A stretch of DNA of 64,000 nt, taken from the NCBI GenBank assembly GCA_038049695.1, contig CP142453.1:15380001-15444000 (forward strand). The letters run 5' to 3'. The stretch comes from Cinnamomum chago (taxonomy: Eukaryota; Streptophyta; Magnoliopsida; Laurales; Lauraceae). Position numbers and translations under genes: made by a program. Positions 24,401-36,599 of this stretch are shown in pieces (position 1 is the first letter of the stretch; each line of letters opens with the position of its first letter). The notes beneath the pieces are model-generated. The model was not told the origin of the DNA. It saw only the letters and a program-made list of their open reading frames with translations, and did not search any database.

Positions 24401-27400
24401 CCCACCTGTCTTTCATTCTCCTCTTTATATTGAAAAATCAGCTCAATCCAGTTTGAATGATTATCTAGTGGCGCCTTGTGATGAAAAACTCTCACTTGGT
24501 ATTGAAGCTTACCTAAATAAGGTGGCTTGCTACCTTTCATATAGTGACCTAGATTTCCATTTTCTGAATGCTGCATGTGAGGCAATTTTGTTAAGTTGAA
24601 GAAGTTTTCTTAAAGATCGAGAGCTTTGCACATATCAGGAACTGCCTACTTGCATTTGGGGGAATTGTACAAGCTGTGATTTCCTTTTATTTGGCTAATG
24701 GCTAAAATACAGACAGTGACGATGCAAGTTCAAAGAGTGGCAGCAATAAATTGTAGCTGTGTCAGTTTTGCTTGTCTTTTTCATGAGGTAAAGCTTGTGA
24801 TGATAATTGTCCGTACTGCTTGATGTATCTGCACAACTTTTATATGGCGAGCGAATTTTTGTGGTAACATTGAAAGACCTATTGAGTAAGATGCACGAAT
24901 CAATTTCTTCATTGTGGAACTATTGAGGGTGTCCATTGTCATCTGATCCCGGTTGCGTGTTTTAGTAATAATGTTGCTTCTTCTGAGAACCAATGACTGG
25001 GGGTGGGAATGCACAACTATAGTGGTGATCTTGTTACCAGAATTTAGCTTGTAGATCGGATCTAGTAAAATTATCAGGAAGGATTGAAGATTCTTTTTGA
25101 ACCTTTGAGGCGTAGTGTGACTATTGTGCAATTTATATTTGGATTTGAGATTGTTTTTGAGTGTCAAGCGGTATGTGATTATGTGTGATGATATGTTCGG
25201 GATAACTTGCTAATGACACTGGCAAACGTTGTCAGAGATTCAGATACATTCAGTCAGTTGGAAAGCCAACATGTTAAATTGCGTGTCCTCTTCTGTTTTG
25301 AGTAAGGATTCTTACCGGTTATCTCTCTCATCTTTATATATATATTCATAAATTTAACAATGAATAGAAACTCAGTTTCTTTTATTCCTCATTATTTGTT
25401 GATAGCTTATTCCACAAGCTTTTTATTATGTGATAAACTGCTAGTGATATTGACTTATTACTCTTATCACACATTTCTGGCCCGAACCTGACCAGAGCGC
25501 TGAATGGAACATTTGAGGGAGGTGTTTTTTTTTCAGTATCATATTTGAAACAGAATGGTCTGGCAATTTGGCCAAAATGGAACGGAATTGATCATTTTAC
25601 TTTTTACAAAAAGAATCTCAAAAAATAAAAGCTCTCTGAAAAGGTTATCAGATCCTGATGCTTGTGTATCAACCACCTGTGTCCAACGCTTGGCCTAAAA
25701 ATTGAAACTATCCATCTAATAGGCCCTCTTTAGAAGGCAATGGCCTTAACTTCACTTCAATTGAGTATAAGTACCTACATCTGCATATGGAGATTTATCT
25801 TTTACATGATAATCGAACAGAGAATTTCATTTTAGTTGGAGTGAAATTTGGCCATTGGTTCTGGCTGGGAGGATATTTTATATGTGAATAGGTTGGATCA
25901 AGAAATCTGGCACCCAAGTAGGTATAATAGGCGTTCTGGTTAGGGAATATTTCTGTTTTTACTTAATACACCAGAGTTCTGAATGTAGTCTTGTGAAATA
26001 AAAAAAAAAAAAAGTTTCTGATCCTGTAGAACGGACATGTTCATTCTCATCTGTTGTACAAATCGATTTGGTTGTCCTTCCAGATTTTTTATTTCTTATT
26101 TTTTTTCCTTTTGATTTCTCTTCTTCCAATTTTGTTGTTGGGACCCAATTCATCAAATTCTAAATTAGAGTCTAGGCTTTTCCCATCTCTTTGATCCTCA
26201 TCTGTTTAAAAGTTGGAAGGCCATTTCAATTGAACTCTCTAATTTATGGAAGCATTTTTTCTTGATCTTTCTTTCTTTTTTTTTTCTTTTTTCAAATCTT
26301 CCTATTCTCTTAATCCTTGAAATTTGAGTGGTAACTCTTTGGTGAGTGTTACCTTTTTTTGCTAGTTAAGTTTCTTTTCTTTTATGTCTTTTTTTTTGGC
26401 TGAAAGATATGTTATAGTTAATTTTCCTAGAATTATGCACCGACTCATCCTCTCTTTTTTTTTTTTTTTTTGCATTGTATATTTATTAGTTTTAGTTAAT
26501 TTGATTCTTTCTTTAGCGTGTAGAGTCGTGTCATGAATTGGCCAACTATGTTGAAAGCCATGTTAGTTTGATTTTTTTTAATTTGTTGAAAAAAGCCTAT
26601 AATTAATGAAGCTATATATATTATTTATTCATGTTGTAATGTCTGTTGATAGTTGTGATAATATTCATCAATATGATAAAAGCTCTAGTTTTGAGTGTTT
26701 TGTGATAGTAGAAGGTAGTTGAGGCAGTTTAGCTAAGAGTATTTAGATTGTAGGGACGTCAATTTTCTCATGCTTCATTTCCAAAAGTTTATTGTATGAA
26801 AAATTTCTTATTATTGCATCATACCAGAGAGGCTTTGATGATGCTTGAATTCTGGAAGTAAATTTCACAATTTTTTTAATAGTTAATATGACTTAAGACA
26901 TTCAATTTGGTTGCAACAATGGACAACTTCCAGCTGTGCTACAGGCATTTGTGAGAATTTATTTCTTTATCAATTTAGGTCTCCTCAAGGGTGTTTTGGG
27001 CCTTTTGGCCCCTCCTCCTGCAGTGTGTACACTTTGTTTCAACTGGTCTGTACTATGCAGATGTTGGCTTGTAAACATGACTTGTGTGTGCACAGCATCA
27101 TTTGGGTCACCTGTTTGGATGGTGCTGTGCTTTTAATACGAGTACCTGATTGCAGTGGGATCCAAGACTAAACTGCCTAATATTGTTTTCATCAGTTGAT
27201 GCAGGATTGTCAACTAACGTGGGTGTGAAATCAAAACTACTATAAATGAACCTTGAATTGTGTTACAATTTTCCATTCTCTTTCTTTGTTTTTGTTTTTC
27301 ATGTTTTATCTGCTGCAATTTTCTTACTGTTTCCTACCGGAATGGCCAGAGCTACTTTGAATACTTACGAAAATTGTACCAATTCTATGAAATCCTGAGA

Positions 27401-28262
27401 GCTATACTGACATGCTCTGCAGGAGCCATAAATAGAGAGTTATTATTGTTGGGAACTTGTAAAATTAATTAACAGATCCCTCACCTTTCATCTTCCATGT
27501 TATCATCTCTTGACTCTGCTTGTGTAGATTATGTTGGAGAGAGATACAGGCCGTCCTCGAGGATTTGGGTTTGTGACCTTTGCAGACCAGCGGGCTATGG
27601 AGAATGCAATGAAGGAGATGCATGGAAGGGAGCTGGGTGGTCGAGTAATCTCTGTGAACAGGGCCCAGCCCAAAATGGGGTCAGATGATCCTGGCTACGG
27701 TTATGGTGGGGGTTTTTCATCAGGTGGCAGGGGGAGTTTTGGCGGAGATCGGCCAGCAGGGCGCTCTGATTGCTTCAAGTGTGGTCGCCCAGGGCATTGG
27801 GCCAGGGAATGCCCGTCAGCTGGTGGTGGTAGTGGGGGTCGAATCTCTTCTCGTTCTAGGTTTGGTGGTGGTGGCCGTGGTGACCGCTTTGGAGGAGACC
27901 GCTATGGTGATCGCTACACAGATGATCGGTATGATGGCGGTCGCTATGGTGACAGAGATCGTGTGGACAGCAGAGATAGGTATGGTGGCCGTGACCGCTA
28001 TGCCAGTGATAGGTACCCACCTGGTGGCGACCGCTTTCCTAGTGATCGCTATGGGCCTTCTTCCGATCGGTACCCTCCGAGTGGGTATGGCAAGGACAGG
28101 GGTTATGATAGGGAAGCAGCCCCAAGGGGAGGTGGTGCTGACAGGTATGGAAGTGGTGGTGGGCCTGCACGCTATGATGGGGGAAGCTACAGGGAAAGGC
28201 CTGGGCCTTACGATCGCCCTAGCAGGGGAGGACGCCCATCTTCTTATGACGATCGTTATTGA
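21359..28262 (+). CDS. RZ-1: RZ-1-type glycine-rich RNA-binding protein
   Basis: The coding exons are 21359-21469 and 27528-28262, joined in phase 0 to give 281 residues. A single RRM spans about residues 7-83, with RNP2 IFVGGL (9-14) and RNP1 RGFGFVTF (48-55). A CCHC zinc knuckle follows, C119-C122-H127-C132 (CFKCGRPGHWAREC). The C-terminus (about 136-281) is low complexity, rich in Gly, Arg, Asp and Tyr, with many DRYG/GDRY repeats, and probably disordered. This RRM, knuckle and RGG/DRY order is that of plant RZ-1 nuclear proteins, which act in pre-mRNA splicing and chromatin-coupled expression. The start MAGKEEMRIFVGG is the first ATG before the RRM. The exons are joined by a canonical GTAAGA/TGTGTAG intron of 6,058 bp. 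The TATA box, telo-boxes and 3' UTR all fit one intact gene. Confidence 0.95.
21470..27527 (+). other. 6.06 kb intron splitting the RZ-1 RRM
   Basis: The intron starts GTAAGACT and ends TGCTTGTGTAG. It is T-rich on the sense strand throughout. No intact transposon, LTR pair or inverted-repeat element was recognised in it, in contrast to the other long introns here. Short ORFs at 22.97-23.42, 26.91-27.17 and 27.26-27.47 kb look like chance. Candidate C-box words (TGATGA) were checked for box C/D snoRNAs without finding a convincing partner D box. Confidence 0.85.
27528..28262 (+). CDS. RZ-1: RZ-1 coding exon 2
   Basis: The exon begins ATTATGTTGGAG after TGTGTAG and runs 244 codons to TGA. It holds RNP1, the zinc knuckle and the Gly/Arg/Asp/Tyr tail. 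The repetitive DNA at about 27.89-28.08 kb (GACCGCTATGG variants) encodes the DRY repeats. Confidence 0.95.
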   Translation: MMLERDTGRPRGFGFVTFADQRAMENAMKEMHGRELGGRVISVNRAQPKMGSDDPGYGYGGGFSSGGRGSFGGDRPAGRSDCFKCGRPGHWARECPSAGGGSGGRISSRSRFGGGGRGDRFGGDRYGDRYTDDRYDGGRYGDRDRVDSRDRYGGRDRYASDRYPPGGDRFPSDRYGPSSDRYPPSGYGKDRGYDREAAPRGGGADRYGSGGGPARYDGGSYRERPGPYDRPSRGGRPSSYDDRY

Positions 28263-28740
28263 GGGTAGCAGTTTGGTGAAGACAGCTTAGAATGTATGGT
28301 TTATATTCATGCTGTCCAGTTACTTTTGGTCCTCCGTCCCTGGAATTGGATGGATGAATGTGACGTGACATTTAACTTGTTCTGTTCTCTTATTTTGATA
28401 TGTTGAAGGATTGTTGTTTTAAGTAGGTAGTTGTCATCTATCACAGCCGTAGTTGGGTTATTTTGCAAGTAGGGTTGGCTGATTGTCATTTGTGTTCCTT
28501 TTGGTTCGACTGGGAGTGCAAAGTGGAAAGCAGGTATTTTGGTCGGGAGAAGTTTGTTGCTTGGACATTGCTTCCTCTTGGAACAGCGAGGTTCTTAAAT
28601 CTCACTGCGTTGTGCTACCTTTTCTCCTTGTCTGTGACAGTGGGTGCTTCTTTCTTGTGCAATTTTAATAGCCCACAGGTAAAAGTTTGCAAGAGTTATT
28701 TGTGCATTACCGCTTTTGTCATTCCTATTAGGAATTGAGG
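28263..28740 (+). other. Probable 3' UTR of RZ-1
   Basis: T-rich sequence directly after the stop codon, with TTTGATATG/TTGTT-type words that could serve as plant poly(A) signals. No consensus AATAAA was seen, so the 3' end is a guess. Confidence 0.4.
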
Positions 28741-29456
28741 TATTACAGGGGCAAATTTACAGGTATTGTGCTGTTTCTTTTACACCCAGGAGGAAGTGGG
28801 CTTTGGTGATCCATACCAATGCTCGACTTGCCCCGTGTTTGGTGTTTGGTTCAACTGAACTGGTGGATCTACCTGGTATCTTTGCGTACTTTGGGGGTTC
28901 ATTTTGGCTTAATTGGGCACATGAGCAGCTCGAAACAATAGCTGACGTAAGTAGTGTACTCGGGATATCCAAATGCTTGGAATTGTAAATGGAACAGTCT
29001 GCACTTAGGTTATGACGGTTTTTTAAAAATGCCCATTGGTTTCAGAACGTTGATCAATCTGCTAATTTGATGGGCGATGTTACTATTGCTATTGTTGATA
29101 TATCAAGCTGTTTGTAAAATGAATTCCTAGGAATCAGAAATGAATTATTGAAAACCACTAAAATTGAAGATGCCATCAAATACTGTGATAACAACCATAA
29201 AATGCTATGACGAAAATGAAAAGAAAACCATCACGCAATAAATCACATCCAACGTCGAGTCACTCCATCTCCTCTTGCCTCTTAAATAATCCTCTCTCGG
29301 AACCCATATTGGCATGCATTCGTATGTATGAAATTAATTTTGTGAGCACCCCTTCAACATGCAGGCTGAATCTATTGTGTGTGATGGGTTTTGGGTTGCA
29401 CAACTGATTACAATGGAGCTTCTAAGAAGTCCCTAGCAATACAGAAAGTCCACTTG

Positions 29457-29502
29457 GACCGACAGGGGGGACCGAATTCTGGCCCCGTCCCCCCTGTCGG
29501 TC
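29457..29502. repeat. G/C-rich hairpin
   Basis: GACCGACAGGGGGGAC is followed within 15 bases by its reverse complement GTCCCCCCTGTCGGTC, a stem of at least 16 bp in AT-rich surroundings. It does not look like a Rho-type or plant terminator; it may be a small fold-back repeat. Confidence 0.6.
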
Positions 29503-30009
29503 AACATAGCACAGCTGCTAGCAATATTGCAAGTGTTTGAGTGAGAGGAGAGACCCATCAAAGAGATTATGGCCGGAATGCTGCTGGCCACAGGGTATTC
29601 TGCTAAAATTTGAAGAGTGTCTTTCATGTTGTAGCATGACATTTTGTCTATTCTCCGTCTCTTGTGAGATTACTATTGCATGTAAAACGTTGGTATGTTT
29701 ACTTCCTTCTGGAGTCTACTACGTTTTGGGGGCCGGAGGGAGTTGAGATATCATCAATTTAGTAGCAATTGATGGCTTCTGTCAAATGGGCTTTTATTAT
29801 AATATTATATTATATATGAAAGAGACTGATTTCAATTGAACTCAGCCTCTAATTGATTTTAAACCAGGTTGACCCAAATAGTAAAATCATATGTCGAATT
29901 TAAAAATGTACACCGAGTTTGCTAGGTGTTGAACCCATAACAAATGAAATGATATGGACACTTTCTAAAAACTGTGTTACTATAGCTTTATATAATCAAA
30001 ATGTTCTCA

Positions 30010-30290
30010 GATGCATCTTAGAGGGTGTTGGTAATAGTGATAGCTCGTTGGTGGAAAAAATAAAGTTTTTGGTAGCGTAGTGGGTGTCTATCAATCCGTC
30101 TTTCAAGAGCTATTCTTCCGAGCAAATTATGATGCATTGGAAGGAGTTCGCTCTCCCCCTGTTAGGGCAAAATTAGTCTAGTTTAGTGGAATGTTCTAGC
30201 TTTTTTGGTTTCCTTGTTTTCATGCTTTTGCTTGTCAGTATATTTCTCTTGTATTGATTGTGTGTTTTTTTAATGAAAGTAGCCATTAAA
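30010..30290 (+). mobile_element. Possible LINE 3' remnant
   Basis: The plus-strand translation gives SSLVEKIKFLVA, a stop, then WVSINPSFKSYSSEQIMMHW and KEFALPLLG, followed by a T-rich untranslated-like stretch and an A-rich end. The wording resembles the C-terminus of plant LINE reverse transcriptases, but the fragment is short. Confidence 0.35.
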
Positions 30291-33200
30291 AAAATCAAAT
30301 GTTCTAAATATATATATAAATAATATAGATGGGGTGGTCTTTAAAATCAAATCTTACGGATTAATATTCTTTTGCTCTTTTTTTATGGTGACCTCACAGT
30401 AGTTTGAGATGTGGAAAAAAAATAAAAACCTTCAAAAACTAGGTGACAAAAGGAAGAGAGTTCTAGAAATGATCAAAATGGTGTTATAGATAATCAGTTT
30501 ATTACTTATAATTTCGCATGATATAGGCATACACAGATACACTATATTGTTCATTCAAATTAACAAAAGCATGCATGTCGGCCCTAAATGCCTTTAGGCT
30601 TTTGGTGAGGGCAACCCACACTTGAGTCAATGAGGACATGCGCCACACAGGTCAATGTAGTAGGGTAATGCACAGCAAAAATTGGGTAGGGTGCCTTGAA
30701 TATGACCTAGTTTAAGAATCGTCATCATTATGAAGTCCAATGAATCCCATCTATTTAAGGTTGAGGTGAGCTTTACTAAAAATTATATTCGTCTACAGAC
30801 AATGCTCTATTGTTACAATCAAGATTAAAAATAAATTCATATCAGAAATATTTAAGAAACTAGAGTCGTTTTCTTGTTGAAAAGTATTTGATTAAATAAA
30901 ACAGTTTTCTTAGATAAAAGGAGAAGCAACATATTTAATTTCATGCTTTATTGGTGTGCTTTCTATTGTTTCTTATTAGAGTAAACTAATGTCTCTCTTT
31001 ATCTATGGTTATTCGCCTATTTCAAGCAGCATATCTAAAGCACAGAGGAGTTGAATACATAGAGTTTCATGGTGAACTGAACTCTACCAAAATAAAGGGG
31101 TCGGGGTTGAAGGATACCGGATGAGGGATAAATTCTATAAGGTGGAGATGTAGATATAGACCTTTACTTTCATACTTATTGAATTACAAGGTGATGACAG
31201 GGTATTCATTCCGTCTTTTTTTTTTTCTCTATTCTATTTTGTGAAGAACGAAAATATTATTTGATGCTCATTTATGAAAAGTTATCTTTGACCTTCATTT
31301 TTAACCACTTGTGGTATGAATTATGAATCTCATTTTCTCAATTCTTATGTATTCGGATGCAAATAATCAAGCCCAATGAGAAAAGTTTTATAGTTCTAGA
31401 AAGGCATCGATTTTCATGATTTCAACCCAAAGTGAATACTAGTTCTATCTTCTTTTTTTTTAATTGTTGATTAGGGTTTTCCCGAGGTCTTTGACCCATT
31501 AAGACTAATCCCCTGGTTTGGAAATAACAATTATATGAGTGTCAAATTCCAGCTTGCTGCACTTCACGGGAGGATAGTGTTAGCCCTGCCGTGACCCAAT
31601 AATTCATTAGTTACATCTATGAATTTTACTTGATTGGTGAGTTTGGATCTTCTCTCATAGTTGTTATATGCTCACTATAAATAGATCAATAACAGTGCGC
31701 CTTGCGGATGCAAAATCACATGCAGGGCTGCTCCCATTTCATTCAAACCTCTTAAAACTTCAAAATCACGGGCATTTTGTGTAGAAGTGGCGCACCTTGA
31801 ATGGTCTTATACTCTTATCCACTTAAATATCACTTGGTTGGAGGCCGGACTCATCTACTTTATTCGATCAAGTCTTGTTCTAAATAAATGGCGTTGTAAA
31901 AGAGACCGATGCTGCCAGTGCAATGATACAATCTCCTCGTTCCCAACGTTGTACTGGAATAATGGACTTAAACTTCCACCGTATGGGGCCAAAAGCTCAT
32001 TATGCACAAAAGACAACCTGAATTGACCCATTTGATGGGTGGGTTTAGGACGTTTCCATTGCATAATTTTCATGTTAGAAGTGCATTTTGTAACGGTAGG
32101 AGTCTAAGCTCATTTACCGTGAAAATACTTCTATAATTGAAAGTAGAATCAATATGATTTTAAAATTTAGATATTGATTTATTTATAAGTTTTGAGAAAT
32201 TATTTGAGATAGTTTGGACACTTCCAACACAAACCGCAACGTCGCCGGTGAAAAATAGTTTGGGCATGTAAGTTAATGGCCCACCAAGAAAAAATAATAT
32301 GCCAAAAAGAGTGTGCATGGATGTAATAAAAATAGATTTGAAAGAGTGCAACTTATTTAACTCAAGATAGATGGAATAGAGAAACAAAATTCATATAACC
32401 AACTCGCAACATAGTTGGGAAAATGATTTGATAACGATGATGATGATGATTTATTCATACTTAAGTCTAACTCTATCTTGACAGAGTGATTGCTGGTATT
32501 CATTTCTAATTTGCCCTTTGATTCAGTTTCCTTGAAAGGAGGTGCTATTTGGTGGAGTTTGTGGATGTTCACCTTTGATTGTTCACTTTTAACCGCTTAC
32601 AGAAGAATAAAATCTTAAAATTCCTAGCAGTTCAAGTACATGAAAAATAACAATTTCATGTTTATGCTGATATAGGTTTTCAGTTGTCTGAGATTAAAAT
32701 AAGTTTGTTTCTCCTTTTTATGGCTAATTGCCAATCTGAAGAAACATATCCAACCACATTCAAGGTTGAAAGATGTTAATATTAGAATTTGGTTGATTTG
32801 GTGTGGATCCAGATGAATACATATCTAGGCTCAGATGGCATCAGAATTTGAACACCCAAACAAAAAAAAAAAAAAAATGCAATTCAGTTGAAGAAGAAAA
32901 CTTTAGAGCTCAATTTCACACTACTAAAGATTCACACTTGAATTTGGACTGGTTATGAATTTGAACTTAGCTCCTTAAAAATCAGCATTAACATTTTTTA
33001 TATTAGCATTTTGGTAGTATTTTTTTGCAAAATGCTAATGCTGAAAAAGGGAGCATTCTTGTAGCATTTAAAATTTTTAACTCCTAAGATGACAAAAGTA
33101 ACCCTGTTTTTTTTGTAGCAGTTTTATAACATTTGTTGTTTTATGTCCTTTTATGTAATTTGACACCCATTTAATTTAAATGCTACCAGCTAATGTCCAA

Positions 33201-33639
33201 CCAAACATCATTAGCATTTTAAATTAGCATTTCAATCAGCATTAATACTGATTTCCAAAATGCTACTACCAAACGGACCCTAAGTACATGAAAAGGTTAT
33301 CAATAACATTTTTCACAGCTGGGATATTTATGATTTTAAGCATTCTGGGATATTTATGATATTAACCAAGTTTCCTGACTTTTAAGTCCTGTTTGACTGG
33401 GGTTTCATCGAGTTAAATGAAATTCATTTTTATGAATTGCAATCTTTGCATACACTTTACCTTAAAATTGATTTGGCTGGAGTGAGTGGATTTATTTATT
33501 GATTTTCAACGCCATGGCGCAGGGCATTAAAACCCATTTGATTTCTTGATGCTCTTAGTTTTGTGTCAAATCTTTTGTCCAAGCTTCCTGTTATTGCTCT
33601 TCATATTCTATTTTTAGTGAGTTTGATATTATTAGTTGT
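30291..33639. other. Intergenic DNA, no supported gene
   Basis: AT-rich, with short ORFs only. Words near 33.0-33.27 kb (repeated TTAGCATTT, and CCAAACGGACCCTAA at the end) look like a MITE, but I could not define a matching left end. Confidence 0.35.
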
Positions 33640-33649
33640 TTTGCGCCAA

Positions 33650-33816
33650 CACCCCCACCCCCCATCGGAGGGTTCCCAACCCTTTGGGCTGAACTAATCC
33701 CTCCAAGCCCAGACGAAAGCCGAAAAAACTTCCCTATAGCTCCAGTGTGGTAGTGTTCGAACCTATAACCTTCAGGTGCAAACCGTGGTCCTAAGCCAAC
33801 TAAACTACCACTTAGG
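33650..33816 (-). mobile_element. tRNA-derived SINE head
   Basis: On the minus strand from 33816, GTGGTAGTTTAGTTGGCTTA gives an A box. About 35 bases later GGTTATAGGTTCGAACAC gives a B box. This is the internal RNA polymerase III promoter of a tRNA-like sequence. The stems do not fold as a good tRNA, so a SINE head is likelier than a tRNA gene. The tail boundary and target duplication are unclear. Confidence 0.5.
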
Positions 33817-34739
33817 TTTTTGTTGTTGTGTCCTTATTCCTTATTGAAACATAGCATCAAGAAAAGTGGTGACTAGTCTCAATGCCTGTTGAGCCCAAAA
33901 CGTCAGCCTCGAAGCATTTTGGAGTTCCAGGTCTCCAAACGTACTTGTGTGAAATTAGGTGCCAGAAAAAAAAAAAAATAGAGCTTTTAATTTTAGGATT
34001 TTTTATTTGTTACAAATAGGCACCCAGATTACAAAGCTGGGCCTGGATTGAGAAGTACCTGTGGCAAATGGGCTCATGAAACTATACATGAGCTGTGCCC
34101 ATCTACCTTGAACTTAGGTAGCATTTGGTTCGAGACAAACATCAATAATTGGAAAATTGAATTGATGATTCAACAATGCTCAAACTTAAAAAATTTAGTT
34201 GGAGTAAATGTATTATTTTCGTTTCTTTCCATTTTTTGTGAGTAGATTTACGCAATGAATTACTCACTTCGTCCAGTATTCATGTTACTTTCTTCGAGTT
34301 TCTTCATGACAAATGCAATGGCTGTGATTTTAAATATGGATGACCAAATGATCAGATGGTTTATGGTTATAAGCATCTCACCAGTGTGGCTTTAGGCAAG
34401 ATTGATGGCATGCACACCTATTGTACCAAAAAGTAAACGCACTAAGTAAGGGCCTATTCAATTTGGAGAATTAATGCGGTTTCACTGGAATTCCACAAAT
34501 GGTACCATTCACTGAAATTAATGCGGTTTCACTAGAATTTGTGTGAAATGGAGCATGGTGCTTTGATACCATATAGAAGCAGAGTATAAGTATAAATCTT
34601 AGTATTTTTATCAAACCCCTATCGGACGATGGGAGTAAGCAAATTGCACGGGTATTATGACAAGAAGGATAATTGCTAATGTAAAAGAGTAATTGGAATG
34701 ATTGGATTAGCTAATATACATGAGTGATTCCATATTACA

Positions 34740-35330
34740 TATGGCTTCTTAAAGCTACAGGGAAGTTAATAGCCTAAAATGCCAAAAGGAATCACTTTCC
34801 AATTTAACAGACCACAACCAACGAACGGAATCATTCCCCAAGTCTCAACTATCTTCCCCAGTAAAGCCGGCCGGCATACTCCAAGATAGAAGACATGAGG
34901 CGGCCCCAAAGAAAGGCAGTGTCTCACAATAGAGAAAAAGACGGTTACGGTCTCTATCTTTTTCACACAGAGCCTACATCAGAAGTACAGTTTGAACCAA
35001 TGCCCTTCCTCCTAAGATTATCCACCATGGAAACTTTACCAGCCGCTGCCAACCTACAAAAAGCCTCTACTCTCAATGGAGCCAACCCTATCCAGACAAG
35101 CATGCAAGGGTATCTCTCCATCGAAGACGACTCCAAAGCCTTGTATAAACTACCTTTAAGTAAACTTTCCAGATGGGTTCAGCTTCCAAATGCAAGAATT
35201 TGTCTCATCCCTGCAAACAAACATGTTAGCAAAAGGACTCAAGAACAACTCATACTCTCATAACTCCAATTGTTGAAGGGCTTTCCTAAATTGAATTCCC
35301 AAAGATACATTGTTCCCCTCAAAATTAGCA
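34740..35330 (-). mobile_element. Decayed LINE fragment (zf-RVT)
   Basis: The minus-strand translation reads SCIWKLNPSGKF, then YKALESSSMERYPCMLVWIG, LAPLRVEAFCRLAAAGKVSM and VDNLRRKGIGSNCTSDVGS. This is the zinc-finger reverse-transcriptase region of plant L1 LINEs. It has several stops and frameshifts. Confidence 0.6.
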
Positions 35331-35879
35331 ATCTTTAACATAAGACTCTTCATTACACAATCCTCCTTAGTTTAATAGTCGTGCTTTAAATGTTGTTATG
35401 TTCCCTTATTGAGTTCTGCTTGGGCAAATAGCAATCCATTTGTGTCCTATTTAATATACTCTCAAACATAACAAGATAATGTTCTTTCTTGCTAATGATG
35501 TAATAGCTACTACAAAATCCCCCCATTTCATTCTTTTCCCCAAACCATACCCCACTTCTGTGAAAATATCTCCCAATAATTAAAGTATCACCAATAGGTA
35601 TATCTTGTACAAACTCACTGTTCGAGCTTCAAATTTTACTGAAATCTTCAAATGACACACCAAACTCCAAGTACATGCTAAAAAGAAACAAAGAAGATAA
35701 GATTTTTCTTCCCCCAACAAAGAAATTTTTTCAGTCTAAAAGTACAAAACCAAAATACAGAGAATAGTGGTATAATAGTACCATAACAACAGCACAACAG
35801 AACACAATAATAGCCAGCCCACTACAAAATTAGACTAAAGGTCTCACACATTAAGAAAGCCTATCTAATCCTCGTTTCA

Positions 35880-36470
35880 CTAAAGTATTGGCTACCTCAA
35901 TTGCCTCTCTAGAAATGCCGAATTTTAGGATACATCTGTGCAGAGGAGTTTCCGCAGAAGTGGAATGGGAGTTTCGATTCCGTATGAAAGATAGACTTGT
36001 TCGATGCAATTCAAATCACAATGAAAAATGGCTGAAATCTCTCTGGCATTTCTCTCTAGCATGGAAAGTAGAGTTAGCGGAATCACACAAACTAGTCCTT
36101 AAATTCGAGCAAGGAACATCAAAACCGTTGACTTCATTTAGAAGAAGTGGTATTTCCAAGTGTCCCTTCGTTTGACAAGACCAACTAATAGCTATAAAAA
36201 AAATAAAAAATAAAAAATAAAAAGTTTCCACTACAAGAGGGCATAAACAATTAAACATCTTTAATGCTCTTCTTGATGGCCCAGATTTCAGCTTCATTGG
36301 AGACGATAACTCCAAGGAGATGGAGAAAGAAACCAACATTCCCCATAACGCATCACCAACGACACCACCAATTCTGACCGGGCTATATGTTCTACCCAGC
36401 TACCCCATCCAAGTTAATTTAATAAGTGAGCTTGACAAAAGAGAGGTCAATCAATATTCTTTCTAATCTA
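35880..36470 (-). mobile_element. Second LINE fragment (RNase H-like)
   Basis: Frame-shifting minus-strand translation gives IGGVVGDALWGMLVSF, then GVIVSNEAEIWAIKKSIKDV, an RNase H-like domain as used by plant L1 LINEs, with weak C-terminal similarity near 35.9 kb. In the minus direction it precedes the zf-RVT fragment at 34.74-35.33 kb, the reverse of the order inside one LINE, so these are two insertions or a rearranged one. Confidence 0.5.
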
Positions 36471-36599
36471 TAGCTTTTTCCACCACCAAATCCCATGGAA
36501 GCTTCCCATCTAACATAAAATTGCTAATGTTTAACTATGCCAACTCTTTTGAAAGCATTGTCCACTTGCCAATCTTGAGCTTATGACATCATTCAATTG

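Noticed and set aside
22970..25210. Box C/D snoRNA genes in the RZ-1 intron
   Set aside because: TGATGA words occur, but none has a CTGA box and terminal stem at a suitable distance.
27685..28290. A 201-codon plus-strand ORF overlapping RZ-1 exon 2
   Set aside because: It is a shifted-frame shadow of the glycine-rich repeat region; the RRM and zinc knuckle are in the other frame.
33740..33816. Functional tRNA gene
   Set aside because: A and B boxes are present but acceptor and anticodon stems do not pair well; a SINE head is the better reading.
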